Assembly (NCBI RefSeq): GCF_014649775.1
Contig: NZ_BMTR01000004.1
Location: 124,001-188,000 of the forward strand
Direction: 5' to 3'
DNA: 64,000 nucleotides
DNA from: Streptomyces longisporoflavus
Lineage (GTDB): Bacteria > Actinomycetota > Actinomycetes > Streptomycetales > Streptomycetaceae
The notes under the pieces are model-generated. The model ran no database searches, had not been told where the DNA came from, and was given only the letters and a program-made list of their open reading frames with translations. The translations under genes and the position numbers were made by a program. Of this stretch, positions 51,117 through 59,470 are shown in pieces; position 1 is the first letter of the stretch; every line of letters starts with the position of its first letter.

Positions 51117-51632
51117 ATGGAACCTATCGGCGAGACAGAGATCCGCGCGGCCTTCGTCAACTGCTCCAAGGGCGAGGCCCGCAGGCTCACTCTCCCTGCG
51201 GGCTTCCCGGAGACCCCCTGGTCCGACCTGGACTTTCTCGGCTGGCGTGACCCCAAGGCCCCGGACCGCGGCTACATCGTGACGGAGCGGGACGGGAAGT
51301 ACGTGGGCATCGCGCTGCGCGCGTCGACCGGCGCGCGCAAGAGCCTGCTCAAGTCCAGCATCTGCTCGGTCTGCGTGACCCCGCAGTCCGGCTCGGGCAT
51401 CACGCTGCTCGTGGCGCCCCTCTCCGGCCCGGCGGGCCGGCAGGGCAACTCGGTCGGCATCTACATCTGCGCGGACCTCGCCTGCTCCCTCTACGTACGG
51501 GGCAAAAAGACCACGGCGCTGGCCCGCCGCTTCGAGGAGAGTCTCACCCTGGAGGAGCAGAACGCGCGCACCGTGGCGAATCTGCACGGCTTCATCGACA
51601 AGGTCCTCGAAGGTTCGCAGTCGGCGGCCTGA
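51117..51632 (+). CDS. FBP-domain (FusB/FusC-like) zinc-finger protein
   Basis: 171 aa. The C-terminal half carries a treble-clef zinc finger of the FBP family: SSICSVCVTPQSG (CxxC) and IYICADLACSLYVRGK (CxxxxC), spaced ~35 residues apart as in FusB. The N-terminal half (MEPIGETEIRAAFVNCSKGEARRLTLPAGF) is an FBP_N-like helical region. FusB-type proteins bind EF-G and free it from ribosomes stalled by fusidic acid; actinobacterial members are little studied. The target here is inferred from the family only. Confidence 0.8.
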   Translation: MEPIGETEIRAAFVNCSKGEARRLTLPAGFPETPWSDLDFLGWRDPKAPDRGYIVTERDGKYVGIALRASTGARKSLLKSSICSVCVTPQSGSGITLLVAPLSGPAGRQGNSVGIYICADLACSLYVRGKKTTALARRFEESLTLEEQNARTVANLHGFIDKVLEGSQSAA

Positions 51633-51635
51633 GAC

Positions 51636-52025
51636 TCAGGTCGCCCGGGGGTCGACCACCTGCAGCGTGAGTGCCGCCGCTGGCTCCGCGATGCCGGGGC
51701 CGCCGGCCTCGGCCCACGCGAGTATGTCGTCGATGGACTCGTCGTCCATGGCGAAGCCGACCCAGACGGCCCGGCCGCCTCTCCTGCGGCCTTCTCGCGA
51801 GGGCTGCACGACGACGATGTTCGCCTGCCCGCAGGGCCCGAGGCACTCGCTCGTACGCACCGCGAACTTCCCCGCCGACGCCGCGGCTGCGGCCCGCATC
51901 CGCGCCAGCTGCCAGTCGTGGTCGACGCCGGGGTGCTTGCGTGCGTCGCCGCAGCAGCAGCCCCGGCACACGACGAGCGTGCAGGGACGGGCGGCGGTGG
52001 CTCCGATGGAAATGACGGGACTCAT
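51636..52025 (-). CDS. Thioredoxin-like [2Fe-2S] ferredoxin-domain protein
   Basis: 129 aa. Cys-rich N-terminus CTLVVCRGCCCGDARKHPGVDHDWQL and a second pair in SECLGPCGQANIVVVQPS give the four cysteines of thioredoxin-like 2Fe-2S ferredoxins, ending with ESIDDILAWAEAGGPG. Related Streptomyces proteins are annotated as (2Fe-2S) ferredoxin domain-containing; partners unknown. Start at ATG 52025; an ATG eight codons upstream is possible and there is no strong ribosome site for either. Convergent with the FBP gene, stops 3 bp apart. Confidence 0.8.
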   Translation of the reverse strand: MSPVISIGATAARPCTLVVCRGCCCGDARKHPGVDHDWQLARMRAAAAASAGKFAVRTSECLGPCGQANIVVVQPSREGRRRGGRAVWVGFAMDDESIDDILAWAEAGGPGIAEPAAALTLQVVDPRAT

Positions 52026-52055
52026 CCGTTGATCATCGCAGCACCGCATCCGGCT

Positions 52056-52118
52056 CCGCACAGCACGTTCGGTGCGAAGCGGACCGAACGTGCTGTGCGG
52101 ACCGAACGTGCTGTGCGG
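52056..52118. repeat. Three copies of an 18-bp element upstream of the ferredoxin gene
   Basis: ACCGAACGTGCTGTGCGG occurs twice head-to-tail at 52083-52100 and 52101-52118, and once inverted at 52056-52073, all exact. The inverted pair forms an 18-bp perfect dyad with a 9-bp spacer. Located 31-93 bp upstream of the ferredoxin-like start, in the 253-bp gap before the GH4 gene's 3' end. The rest of the gap (52119-52278) is GC-rich with no other structure noted. Could be an operator or a folded leader. Confidence 0.85.
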
Positions 52119-52278
52119 ACCGTCGACGCCCGGAGCACGGTCCGCAGAACTCCGGAGCCGGAACAACGCAGCCCCCGGGAGCTGAGGGCGAGGAGACGAG
52201 GAAGCGAGGAGGCGAGGACGGAAAGGGCATACCGACGCCGCCCCGCGCACACGGACGCCCCCGCCTCGCGCACCCGCC

Positions 52279-53631
52279 TCAGCCCAAATACGCAAGCCCC
52301 GGATGCACCTCCCGGTACCCCTCCACCAGCCGCCTCGCCACCGCCACCGAGTCCACCAGCGGATGCAGCGCGAACGCCTTGGCCGCGGTCGCGCGTGAGC
52401 CGCTCTCCGCGGCGGACAGGACTTCTCGTTCCACCGCCTTTACCGCGCAGACGAGCCCCGTCGCATGCCCCGGCAGCGGGTCGACGGCCATGGGGTGGGC
52501 GCCGTTGGCGTCGACGGAGCACGGGACCTCGATCACCGCGTCGGCGTCCAGGGCCGAGAGCGTGGTGCGGTTGCGGACGTTGAGGATCAGCGTCGTCCGT
52601 TCGTCCCGTGCGATCGCCCGCATCAGGGCAAGGGCGACCTTCTCGTAGCCGCCGGATTCGAGGTCCTCGGCGGCCCGCTCGCCGACGCCCGCGGCCTCCC
52701 GGTTCTCGGCCATGTACGTGGCCTCACGCTCCGCCCGCGTCGCGTCCCACGCCGCAAGCGCGGATACGCCGGCCGCCGGCTTGCTCAACTCCGAGTAGAA
52801 ACGCGCCTGTTGGTCGCGGAGGAACGCGCCCCGCGTCTGTTCCGCCTCCTGGTAGGCCCGTACCGCCTCGCGGTTGAAGTAGTAGTAGTGCAAGTACTCG
52901 TTCGGGACGGCGCCCAGGGACTGGAGCCACTCCGCGCCGAACAGCCGCCCCTCCTCGAACGAGCCGAGGAGTTCCGCGTCCCCCAGGAGCCGAGGCAGCT
53001 CGTCACGGCCCGCGATCCGCAGGCCCCGCAGCCAGCCCAGGTGGTTGAGCCCGACGTAGTCGATGAACGCCTCGTCGGGGTTGCCGCCGAGGATGCGCGC
53101 CACCCGGCGCCCCAGGCCCACCGGCGAGTCGCAGATGCCGATGACGCGGTCGCCGATGTGCCGGGACATCGCCTCGGTGACCAGGCCCGCGGGGTTGGTG
53201 AAGTTGATGACCCACGCGTCCGGGGCGTGCCGCCGGACCCGGCGGGCGATGTCGACGGCCACGGGCACGGTCCGCAGACCGTACGCGATGCCGCCCGCGC
53301 CCACGGTCTCCTGGCCGAGGACCCCCTGCGCGAGGGCCACCCGCTCGTCGGCCGCGCGCCCCTCCAGACCCCCCACCCGGATCGCGGAGAAGACGAAGTC
53401 CGCGCCGCGCAGGGCTTCGTCGAGGTCGGTGGTGGCCGTGACGGCGGGCGCGTCCGGCACCCCGGCCGCCTCCGCCTGCTCGGCGAGGACCCGGGCGACC
53501 GCGCCGAGGCGGCCCGCGTCCAGGTCGTGCAGTACGACCTCGGTGACCCGGCCTTCGGCGTGGTCGCCGAGCAGCGCGCCGTACACGAGCGGAACACGGA
53601 ATCCGCCGCCACCGAGAATGACCAGCTTCAC
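52279..53631 (-). CDS. 6-phospho-glycosidase, glycoside hydrolase family 4
   Basis: 450 aa. KLVILGGGGFRVPLVYGALL is the NAD-binding Rossmann start of GH4 enzymes; ETVGAGGIAYGLRTVPVAVDIAR, INFTNPAGLVTEAMSR, GICDSPVGLGRRVA and FIDYVGLNHLGWLRGL (Mn-ligand Cys and His) complete the signature of the 6-phospho-beta-glucosidase branch. The mechanism uses NAD and a divalent metal through oxidation at C3. GTG start with AAGGTGG upstream. The promoter side shows a tandem ACCTGTCG/ACCTGTCA. No PTS genes are adjacent. Confidence 0.9.
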   Translation of the reverse strand: MKLVILGGGGFRVPLVYGALLGDHAEGRVTEVVLHDLDAGRLGAVARVLAEQAEAAGVPDAPAVTATTDLDEALRGADFVFSAIRVGGLEGRAADERVALAQGVLGQETVGAGGIAYGLRTVPVAVDIARRVRRHAPDAWVINFTNPAGLVTEAMSRHIGDRVIGICDSPVGLGRRVARILGGNPDEAFIDYVGLNHLGWLRGLRIAGRDELPRLLGDAELLGSFEEGRLFGAEWLQSLGAVPNEYLHYYYFNREAVRAYQEAEQTRGAFLRDQQARFYSELSKPAAGVSALAAWDATRAEREATYMAENREAAGVGERAAEDLESGGYEKVALALMRAIARDERTTLILNVRNRTTLSALDADAVIEVPCSVDANGAHPMAVDPLPGHATGLVCAVKAVEREVLSAAESGSRATAAKAFALHPLVDSVAVARRLVEGYREVHPGLAYLG

Positions 53632-53770
53632 GTCTCAACCACCTTCTGTCGGAACATCTGCGGCCGCCCTCACCCGCACCTGTCGACCTGTCAGAACTCA
53701 CCCGTGGACAGAGGCCACGTTACGTACGATTGCCCGGCAGCGATCGACCCCCCACGGAGGTAGCGCACCG

Positions 53771-54649
53771 ATGACACCCCTCAAGACGACCGCGAAGGCG
53801 TCCACCGCCCTGCTCGGCGCCCTCGCGCTCGCGCTGGCGACCGGCACCGGCGCGGCGGCCGACAGCGCCCCGAGATCGCCCGGCGGCTGGCAGGAGTCCG
53901 GCGTCTCGTCCGTCAATTCCCTGACCGGCAGCCAGGGCCTGGCGAGCCGCGCCGACGGCAGCCTCCTCTACCGGGGTCTCGCCTCGATCCCGCTGGACCT
54001 GCGGGTGAAGGGCTGGACCCACATAGGCGACCCGGACATAGCCGACGGCCACACCGTCGACGCCTATCAGGGCGGCGACGACGCGAAGTCCAAGATGTTC
54101 GCGGTCACCACCCCCGCCGGGAAGCGCTACCTCTACGAGCACAAGCTCGACGCGGGCGAGAAGCTCAACAACTCTTTCGCGGCGGTATCGCCGGACAAGC
54201 AGTGGCTGGTGTCGGGCGAGTGGGGCGATCAGAACCGCCTCCAGGTCTTCCCCGCCCCGCTCCTGAACTCCTCGACCCCGCCCACCGGGGGAGCGCTCCC
54301 CCAGGCAGGTCAGATCTCGCTCGACAAGCCGGTGCGCGACATCCAGGGCTGCGACTTCGTCTCCGGGACCCGCCTCGTGTGTGCGTCCAACGACGGGTCG
54401 AGGCAGCTGTGGCCCGAGGACCGTCCCGTCCTCCAGGTGGACCTGGAGCACGCGCTCGACGGGAAGCCGGTCACGGGCAAGGTCACGAGCCTGTTCGCCG
54501 TCCCGCAACGGAGCATCTGCGCGGGCACCTTCGAGACGGAGGGCGTCGACTACGACGCCGGGCGGCGCACGCTGCGCGCCGAGGTCGTGCCGCCGGTGCC
54601 GTGCCTGGTGACGACGTCGGTCTACTCGTACAAGCCGACGACAGGCTGA
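53771..54649 (+). CDS. Secreted protein of unknown function
   Basis: 292 aa with a clear signal peptide (KTTAKASTALLGALALALATGTGAAADSAP, cleavage near residue 31 after AAA). The mature part looks like a beta-propeller or lectin-type fold (QGGDDAKSKMFAVTTPAGKRYLYEHKL, AAVSPDKQWLVSGEWGDQNRLQVFPAP, VLQVDLEHALDGKPVTGKVTSLFAVP) and holds four Cys (IQGCDFVSG, LVCASND, SICAGTF, PCLVTT) that may pair. ATG behind CGGAGG. Homologues in Streptomyces are uncharacterised as far as I can tell. Confidence 0.78.
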   Translation: MTPLKTTAKASTALLGALALALATGTGAAADSAPRSPGGWQESGVSSVNSLTGSQGLASRADGSLLYRGLASIPLDLRVKGWTHIGDPDIADGHTVDAYQGGDDAKSKMFAVTTPAGKRYLYEHKLDAGEKLNNSFAAVSPDKQWLVSGEWGDQNRLQVFPAPLLNSSTPPTGGALPQAGQISLDKPVRDIQGCDFVSGTRLVCASNDGSRQLWPEDRPVLQVDLEHALDGKPVTGKVTSLFAVPQRSICAGTFETEGVDYDAGRRTLRAEVVPPVPCLVTTSVYSYKPTTG

Positions 54650-54712
54650 CCCCCGGGCGGCTCCGGCGCACCCGACGTGTGCGGGCGGGCCCTGCGGGGG
54701 ATGGTCGTGATC

Positions 54713-56017
54713 ATGACACAGCAACACCGGCACGATTCCGTGCCCGACACCCTCCCCGCCGGGACCCGCCGGCCCGTCCGGCAGCTGCTCGCCGCGTCGG
54801 TGGGCAACGCCGTGGAGTGGTACGACTGGTACGCGTACACGTTTCTCGCGACGTACATCGCCGACCAGGTCTTTCCCAAGGGCGCCGACAACTCCCTCGT
54901 ACCGCTCCTCTCCACGTTCGCCGTCTTCGCGGTCGGCTTCTTCATGCGGCCGGTCGGCGGTCTGCTCATGGGCGCTGTCGCCGACCGGCGCGGGCGGCGT
55001 GCGGCGCTCACGGTCACCATCCTGCTGATGGGCGGCAGCAGTCTGCTGGTCGGTCTGACGCCGACGTACGCGTCCGCGGGGGTGCTCGCGCCGGTCGTCC
55101 TGGTCCTGGCGCGGCTGCTCCAGGGTCTGTCAGTGGGCGGTGAGTTCGCGGCGTCGACGACGTTCCTCGTCGAGTCCGCCGGGCCCGGCCGCCGCGGTCT
55201 CTTCTCCAGCTTCCAGTACGTGTCGACGAGCGCCGGCCAACTCGCCGCGTCCGGCGTCGCGGCGCTGCTGGTCAGCACGTTGTCCGACGGGCAGATGGAC
55301 GGCTGGGGCTGGCGGCTGCCGTTCGTCGTCGGCGCGGTGCTCAGCCTGGTCGGCTTCTGGATCAGGCAGGGCGCGTACGAGACCCATCAGGCACCGCGGG
55401 ACGAGTCGGAGCGTCCCGGCCTGTTCGACGCGCTGCGCAAGCACCCGCGCCAGTCCCTGCTGATCTGCGGCATCACGGCGGGCGGCACGATCGCGTACTA
55501 CACGTGGACGTCGTACCTTCCGACCTACGCCGAGCTCAACACCGACATCAGCAAGAGCCAGGCCCTGCTGTCCGGCACCCTCTCGCTCGCGTTCTTCGCA
55601 CTGCTCCAGCCGGTCGGCGGACTGCTCTCCGACCGCTTCGGCCGCAGGCCGCTCCTGCTCTTCTTCGGCCTGGGCTTCGCCGTACTGAGCGTGCCGCTCC
55701 TCCGCTCCCTGAACGGCTCGTTCGGCTCGCTCCTGCTGGTGCAGTGCGCGGGCATGGTGCTGCTCACCGGCTTCACGTCGATCTCGGCGGCGGTGAACGC
55801 GGAGGTGTTCCCGGCCCGCGTACGAGCCGCCGGCATCGGCTTCCCGTACTCCCTCACCGTCGCACTCTTCGGCGGCACGGCCCCGTACATGGGCACCCTC
55901 TTCAAGGAAATCGGCCACGCTGGCCTCTTCCCCTGGTACGTGGCCGTGCTCTGCCTCGCGTCTTCGGCGGTGTATCTCAGGCTTCCGGAAACCGCCCACA
56001 AGGAGCTGGAGCGCTAA
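54713..56017 (+). CDS. MHS-family MFS permease
   Basis: 434 aa, 12 helices. LLAASVGNAVEWYDWYAYTFLATYIADQVFP and RPVGGLLMGAVADRRGRRAALTVTILLMGGSSLLVGL then RLLQGLSVGGEFAASTTFLVE are the hallmarks of metabolite:H+ symporters (alpha-ketoglutarate, proline/betaine, citrate permeases). Its 3' end overlaps the convergent carnitine operon by 4 bp, so uptake of carnitine, betaine or a dicarboxylate is a fair guess but unproven. ATGs at 54701 and 54713 are both possible; the second gives the more usual N-terminus. Confidence 0.85.
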   Translation: MTQQHRHDSVPDTLPAGTRRPVRQLLAASVGNAVEWYDWYAYTFLATYIADQVFPKGADNSLVPLLSTFAVFAVGFFMRPVGGLLMGAVADRRGRRAALTVTILLMGGSSLLVGLTPTYASAGVLAPVVLVLARLLQGLSVGGEFAASTTFLVESAGPGRRGLFSSFQYVSTSAGQLAASGVAALLVSTLSDGQMDGWGWRLPFVVGAVLSLVGFWIRQGAYETHQAPRDESERPGLFDALRKHPRQSLLICGITAGGTIAYYTWTSYLPTYAELNTDISKSQALLSGTLSLAFFALLQPVGGLLSDRFGRRPLLLFFGLGFAVLSVPLLRSLNGSFGSLLLVQCAGMVLLTGFTSISAAVNAEVFPARVRAAGIGFPYSLTVALFGGTAPYMGTLFKEIGHAGLFPWYVAVLCLASSAVYLRLPETAHKELER

Positions 56018-56520
56018 CTCCTCTTCGGCACCTCGGCGATCGAGCGGCCCGCCCACTCCGGGGCGGTTTCCGCGAGCGACGTGAGGTGCTCGCGGATCTC
56101 GTCCGGGAAGGGGGCCGACTTGCCCGCGTTCTGGTCGACGTGGATGGCGAGGAGTTCCGTGGTTGCCGCGGGGGTCGCGTTCGGCGGGAGTTCCGTGTCG
56201 GTCTCCTCCACCACGTACAGCTCGTGGGTGAAGCGGGCCTTCTTGGTGTCCGCGCCCAGGATCCGGGTGCGGACGGCCAGGTGGGCGCCTTCCGCCACGT
56301 CGTCCAGGTAGCGGATGTGCGCCTCGACCGTGTAGAGGGAGCAGCCGGTGGACTCGCGGTAGCCCGCGTGCAGGCCGGTCTCGATCATCATCGCGTCGGT
56401 GGCGTAGCCGAAGACGAGGACGTAGAACGCCTCGCTCATGTGGCCGTTGTAGTCGATCCACTCGGGTCGTACGGTCCGGTGGAGGAGGGGCAGCGGCTCG
56501 GTGGGCACGGACTCGCTCAC
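56014..56520 (-). CDS. cdhB: Betainyl-CoA thioesterase-like hotdog protein
   Basis: 168 aa hotdog-fold thioesterase: RTVRPEWIDYNGHMSEAFYVLVFGYATDAMM (with the catalytic-region DYNGHM), CSLYTVEAHIRYLDDVAEGAHLAVRTRILGADTKKARFTHELY. In carnitine-degrading bacteria the thioesterase of this operon hydrolyses betainyl-CoA to glycine betaine, and in some species it is fused to L-carnitine dehydrogenase. Here the GTG start overlaps the dehydrogenase stop (GTGA), consistent with that partnership. Last gene of the minus-strand operon. Confidence 0.82.
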   Translation of the reverse strand: MSESVPTEPLPLLHRTVRPEWIDYNGHMSEAFYVLVFGYATDAMMIETGLHAGYRESTGCSLYTVEAHIRYLDDVAEGAHLAVRTRILGADTKKARFTHELYVVEETDTELPPNATPAATTELLAIHVDQNAGKSAPFPDEIREHLTSLAETAPEWAGRSIAEVPKRS

Positions 56521-57512
56521 TTGGTGTCCTCCTTCGCGCGCTGCTGCGGCAGGCGGCCCGTGGCCCGCAGTACGTCGATGACTCCCTGGTCGCGCTCGGC
56601 CACCAGGTCGGCGATGGTCCGGCCGTCCGCCGCGTCGTCGCAACCGGCGACCACCGCGTCGTACAGCTTCTTGTCGAGCTCGGGGGCTTCGAGGCGCGTC
56701 CACGGCGACTTCAGGGACGGGCCGAAGTGGTCGAGCATGTGGGCCATGCCGCCCTCACCGCCGGCGAGCGCGAAGGTGAGCATGGGGCCCATGAACGCCC
56801 AGCGCAGGCCGGGGCCTTCGGTGATCGAGTCGTCGATCTCCTTCACCGTGGCCTCGCCGTTGGCCACCATGTGCAGGGCCTCGCGCCAGAGGGCTTCCTG
56901 GAGGCGGTTGGCTATGAAGCCGGGGACCTCGCTCGCCATGGTGATCACGGACTTGCCCGCGACCTCGTAGAAGCGGGAGGTCCACGTGACCGCGTGCGCC
57001 GCCGTCTTGTCGCCGCCGACCACCTCTACGAGCGGGATCAGGTAGGGCGGGTTGAAGGGGTGGCCGACGACGAGGCGGCCGGGGTCGGCTGCCTCGGTCT
57101 GCATGTCGGTCATGGGGTAGCCGGAGGTGGAGGAGGCGATGACGACTCCGGCGGGCGCGGCCGCGTCCAGCTGAGCCAGCAGGTCGCGCTTCAGTTCCAG
57201 CTTCTCGGGAGCGCTCTCCTGCACGAACTGCGCGTCGGCGACGGCCTCTTCGAGGGTGGGCGTGACGGTGAGGCGGTCGGGCGACGCACCTTCGGCGAGG
57301 CCGAGCTGCGTCAGCGCGGGCCAGGCGGCGTCGACCAGGCGGCGCAGCTTCTGCTCGGCGTCGGGGGCCGGGTCCCAGGCGGTGACGTCGTAGCCGCGGG
57401 CGAGGTAGTGGGCGACCCAGCCGCCGCCGATCACTCCGGCGCCGACACAGGCGATACGGCGTACGTCTTCGGGGGCGCAGGGGGATGGGGGTGTGGTGAC
57501 GGTGTCAGTCAT
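56517..57512 (-). CDS. lcdH: L-carnitine 3-dehydrogenase
   Basis: 331 aa 3-hydroxyacyl-CoA-dehydrogenase-fold enzyme. RRIACVGAGVIGGGWVAHYLARGYDVTAWDP is the NAD-binding site; VGHPFNPPYLIPLVEVVGG carries the catalytic His; ITEGPGLRWAFMGPMLTFALAGGEGGMAHMLDHFGPSL is distinctive for L-carnitine dehydrogenases versus FadB-type enzymes. It oxidises carnitine to 3-dehydrocarnitine. Located 40 bp after the BKACE gene and overlapping the thioesterase, the conserved carnitine operon arrangement. Confidence 0.88.
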   Translation of the reverse strand: MTDTVTTPPSPCAPEDVRRIACVGAGVIGGGWVAHYLARGYDVTAWDPAPDAEQKLRRLVDAAWPALTQLGLAEGASPDRLTVTPTLEEAVADAQFVQESAPEKLELKRDLLAQLDAAAPAGVVIASSTSGYPMTDMQTEAADPGRLVVGHPFNPPYLIPLVEVVGGDKTAAHAVTWTSRFYEVAGKSVITMASEVPGFIANRLQEALWREALHMVANGEATVKEIDDSITEGPGLRWAFMGPMLTFALAGGEGGMAHMLDHFGPSLKSPWTRLEAPELDKKLYDAVVAGCDDAADGRTIADLVAERDQGVIDVLRATGRLPQQRAKEDTK

Positions 57513-57552
57513 GAGGGTGCAGGTCCTTGTATGTGGGGGGGGTGGGGGGAGT

Positions 57553-58449
57553 TCAGGAGCGGGGCTTGAGGCCGAGCTTCTGGCGCGCCTCGTCCGGCGT
57601 GGCGACGCGCGAGCCGAGGTTCTCGGTGATCTGCACGGCGCGCTCGACGAGTTGGGCGTTGCTGACCTTGTTGCCCTTGCCGAGGTAGAGGTTGTCCTCG
57701 AGCCCGACGCGGACCTGGCCGCCGAGCAGGATGGACTGGGCGACCCACGGCATCTGCATGCGGCCGAGCGCGAAGCTGGCCCACTGGGCACCGTCGGGCA
57801 GCATGTTGACCATCGACTGGAGCACGCCCGGATCGGCCGGGGCGCCCCACGGGATGCCCATGCAGAGCTGGAAGACGGTGGGGTTGTCGAGCAGCCCTTC
57901 CGCGAGGAGCTGCTTGGCGAACCACAGCTGGCCGGTGTCGAAGATCTCCAGCTCGGGCCGTACGCCCAACTCCTGGATGCGCTTGGCGCCCTGCCGGAGC
58001 ATGTCGGGCGTGGAGATGTAGAGGTTGTCCCCGAAGTTGAGGGAGCCGCAGTCCAGGGTGCAGATGTCGGGCAGCAGGTCCTCGACGTGCGGCAGCCGGT
58101 CGATGCCGCCGACGAGGTCGGTGCCGGGCAGCTCGCCGAGCTCCTTCAGCGGCTGGACCGGATCTATGACCAGGTCGCCGCCCATGCCGGCCGTCAGGTT
58201 GATGACGACGTCGGTGCCGGTCTCCTTGATGCGCTCGACGACCTCGCGGTACAGCCGGGGGTCGCGCGAGGGGTCGCCGGTCTCGGGGTCCCGCACGTGG
58301 ATGTGCACGACGGCCGCGCCGGCCTCGGCGGCCTCCACCGCGGAGGTGGCTATCTGCTCGGGGGTGACCGGGACATGCGGGCTCTTGCGCACGGTGTCGC
58401 CCGCGCCGGTCAGGGCCGCGGTGATGATGACGTCTTGATTTACGGGCAT
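57553..58449 (-). CDS. cdhC: BKACE-family 3-dehydrocarnitine cleavage enzyme
   Basis: 298 aa DUF849 / beta-keto acid cleavage enzyme. Zn-binding motif [25 protein letters not shown], then [39 protein letters not shown] and [23 protein letters not shown]. With acetyl-CoA it converts 3-dehydrocarnitine to betainyl-CoA and acetoacetate. Context with L-carnitine dehydrogenase and a thioesterase makes carnitine the probable substrate within this multi-substrate family. First enzyme gene of the operon; GAGGGAGAG lies before the ATG and a TTGC/GCAA palindrome ~39-49 bp upstream. Confidence 0.88.
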   Translation of the reverse strand: MPVNQDVIITAALTGAGDTVRKSPHVPVTPEQIATSAVEAAEAGAAVVHIHVRDPETGDPSRDPRLYREVVERIKETGTDVVINLTAGMGGDLVIDPVQPLKELGELPGTDLVGGIDRLPHVEDLLPDICTLDCGSLNFGDNLYISTPDMLRQGAKRIQELGVRPELEIFDTGQLWFAKQLLAEGLLDNPTVFQLCMGIPWGAPADPGVLQSMVNMLPDGAQWASFALGRMQMPWVAQSILLGGQVRVGLEDNLYLGKGNKVSNAQLVERAVQITENLGSRVATPDEARQKLGLKPRS

Positions 58450-58487
58450 GCTGAACTCTCCCTCTGGGGTGGGGTGTTGATGTGTTG

Positions 58488-58498
58488 TTGCTTCGCAA
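58488..58498. promoter_or_regulatory. TTGC-ttc-GCAA palindrome upstream of the carnitine operon
   Basis: TTGCTTCGCAA, followed by T, lies 39-49 bp upstream of the BKACE start. It matches the outer TTGC/GCAA of the larger palindrome upstream of the regulator at 59471, so both may be sites for the XRE-TetR regulator. Inference from shared sequence only. Confidence 0.45.
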
Positions 58499-58516
58499 TG
58501 GGACTGCTATGGGACT

Positions 58517-58572
58517 GGGCGTACGGGGCCGGGCGTACGGGGTCAGCTGTACGGGGTCGGACGTACGGGGCT
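58517..58572. repeat. Four 14-bp tandem repeats between regulator and carnitine operon
   Basis: Units GGGCGTACGGGGCC, GGGCGTACGGGGTC, AGCTGTACGGGGTC and GGACGTACGGGGCT are contiguous; TACGGGG is invariant. They end in the stop codon of the regulator gene and fill about half of the 121-bp gap before the BKACE start. Confidence 0.9.
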
Positions 58573-59449
58573 AGGCGGTGAGCGTCGCGTCCACGTACAC
58601 GAGCAGCGCCTCGTGCATGTCGTCGGAGGTGGTGCTGTCGGTGCCGGGGGCGGCGCCGTCCGTACCGGGGGTGGTGGCGAGCACTTGGGTGGCGAGGCCG
58701 TCGATCAGCGCTGTGAGCCGCAGCGCCGCGGACTGCGGGTCCACGGGGCGGAAGACGCCCTGGTCGACGCCGCGCCGGATGACGTCGGCGACGGTTGCCC
58801 GCCACTGCCGGTAGTAGTCGGCGTGCAGCCGGCCCACGGCGGTGGAGCGGGCCGCCTCTGCCCACAGGTCGAGCCAGACGCTCCACTGCCAGCGCTGCTG
58901 CGGGGTGCGGGGAATCTGGAGCTCGATCAGCTGGCGCAGCTCGTCGGCGGCGTCGGCCGCGTCGGCGACGCGGGCCGCGCGGCGGGCGGTGTCCTCGTCC
59001 ATGCACCAGCGGACGGCGGCCTCCAGGAGGTCGTCGCGGCCGGGGAAGTGGTAGTGGATGGCGGCGGTGCTGGTGGCGCAGGCTTCGGCGATGTCCGCGA
59101 CGCGTACGGCATGAAAACCGCGCTCGGCCACGAGCCGTACGGTTTCGCGGACGATCTGGAGGGGGCGCCCGCCTTCCGCCGCGGCGGCGGGGGCGCGTTC
59201 CCGGCGGGGCGGTGAGGTCACGTCACGGGCCTCGGCCCGGCCGCCGGCGCCCAGGAGCCAGCCCGCGTCCACCCCGCCGGTGTCGGCGATGCGGGCCAGC
59301 TCCGCCGCGGTGAAGCGGCGGGTGCCGCCGAGGGAGCGGGAGAGCTTGGAGGGGTCCATCACGACGCGGCGGGCGAATTCGCGCTGGGTCACTCCCGCGT
59401 CGGCGATGACCTTGCGGACCCTGTCCGCGACCTCGGGGTCTTGCTGCAT
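58571..59449 (-). CDS. XRE-TetR fusion regulator of carnitine catabolism
   Basis: 292 aa with two DNA-binding domains. Residues ~3-62 are an XRE/HTH_3 domain (DPEVADRVRKVIADAGVTQREFARRVVMDPSKLSRSLGGTRRFTAAELARIA); after an Ala/Pro/Arg linker, residues ~92-292 are a complete TetR protein (IVRETVRLVAERGFHAVRVADIAEACATSTAAIHYHFPGRDDLLEAAVRWCMDED and a TetR_C ligand domain). The combination in one chain is uncommon. It is directly upstream of the carnitine genes on the same strand, so it may regulate them and itself. ATG at 59449; the upstream palindrome at 59471-59487 is a candidate autoregulatory site. Confidence 0.83.
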   Translation of the reverse strand: MQQDPEVADRVRKVIADAGVTQREFARRVVMDPSKLSRSLGGTRRFTAAELARIADTGGVDAGWLLGAGGRAEARDVTSPPRRERAPAAAAEGGRPLQIVRETVRLVAERGFHAVRVADIAEACATSTAAIHYHFPGRDDLLEAAVRWCMDEDTARRAARVADAADAADELRQLIELQIPRTPQQRWQWSVWLDLWAEAARSTAVGRLHADYYRQWRATVADVIRRGVDQGVFRPVDPQSAALRLTALIDGLATQVLATTPGTDGAAPGTDSTTSDDMHEALLVYVDATLTA

Positions 59450-59470
59450 GGGCGGTGACGCTACCCGAGC

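Noticed and set aside
58517..58572. CRISPR-like array
   Set aside because: Repeat units are contiguous with no spacers and no cas genes occur in the window.
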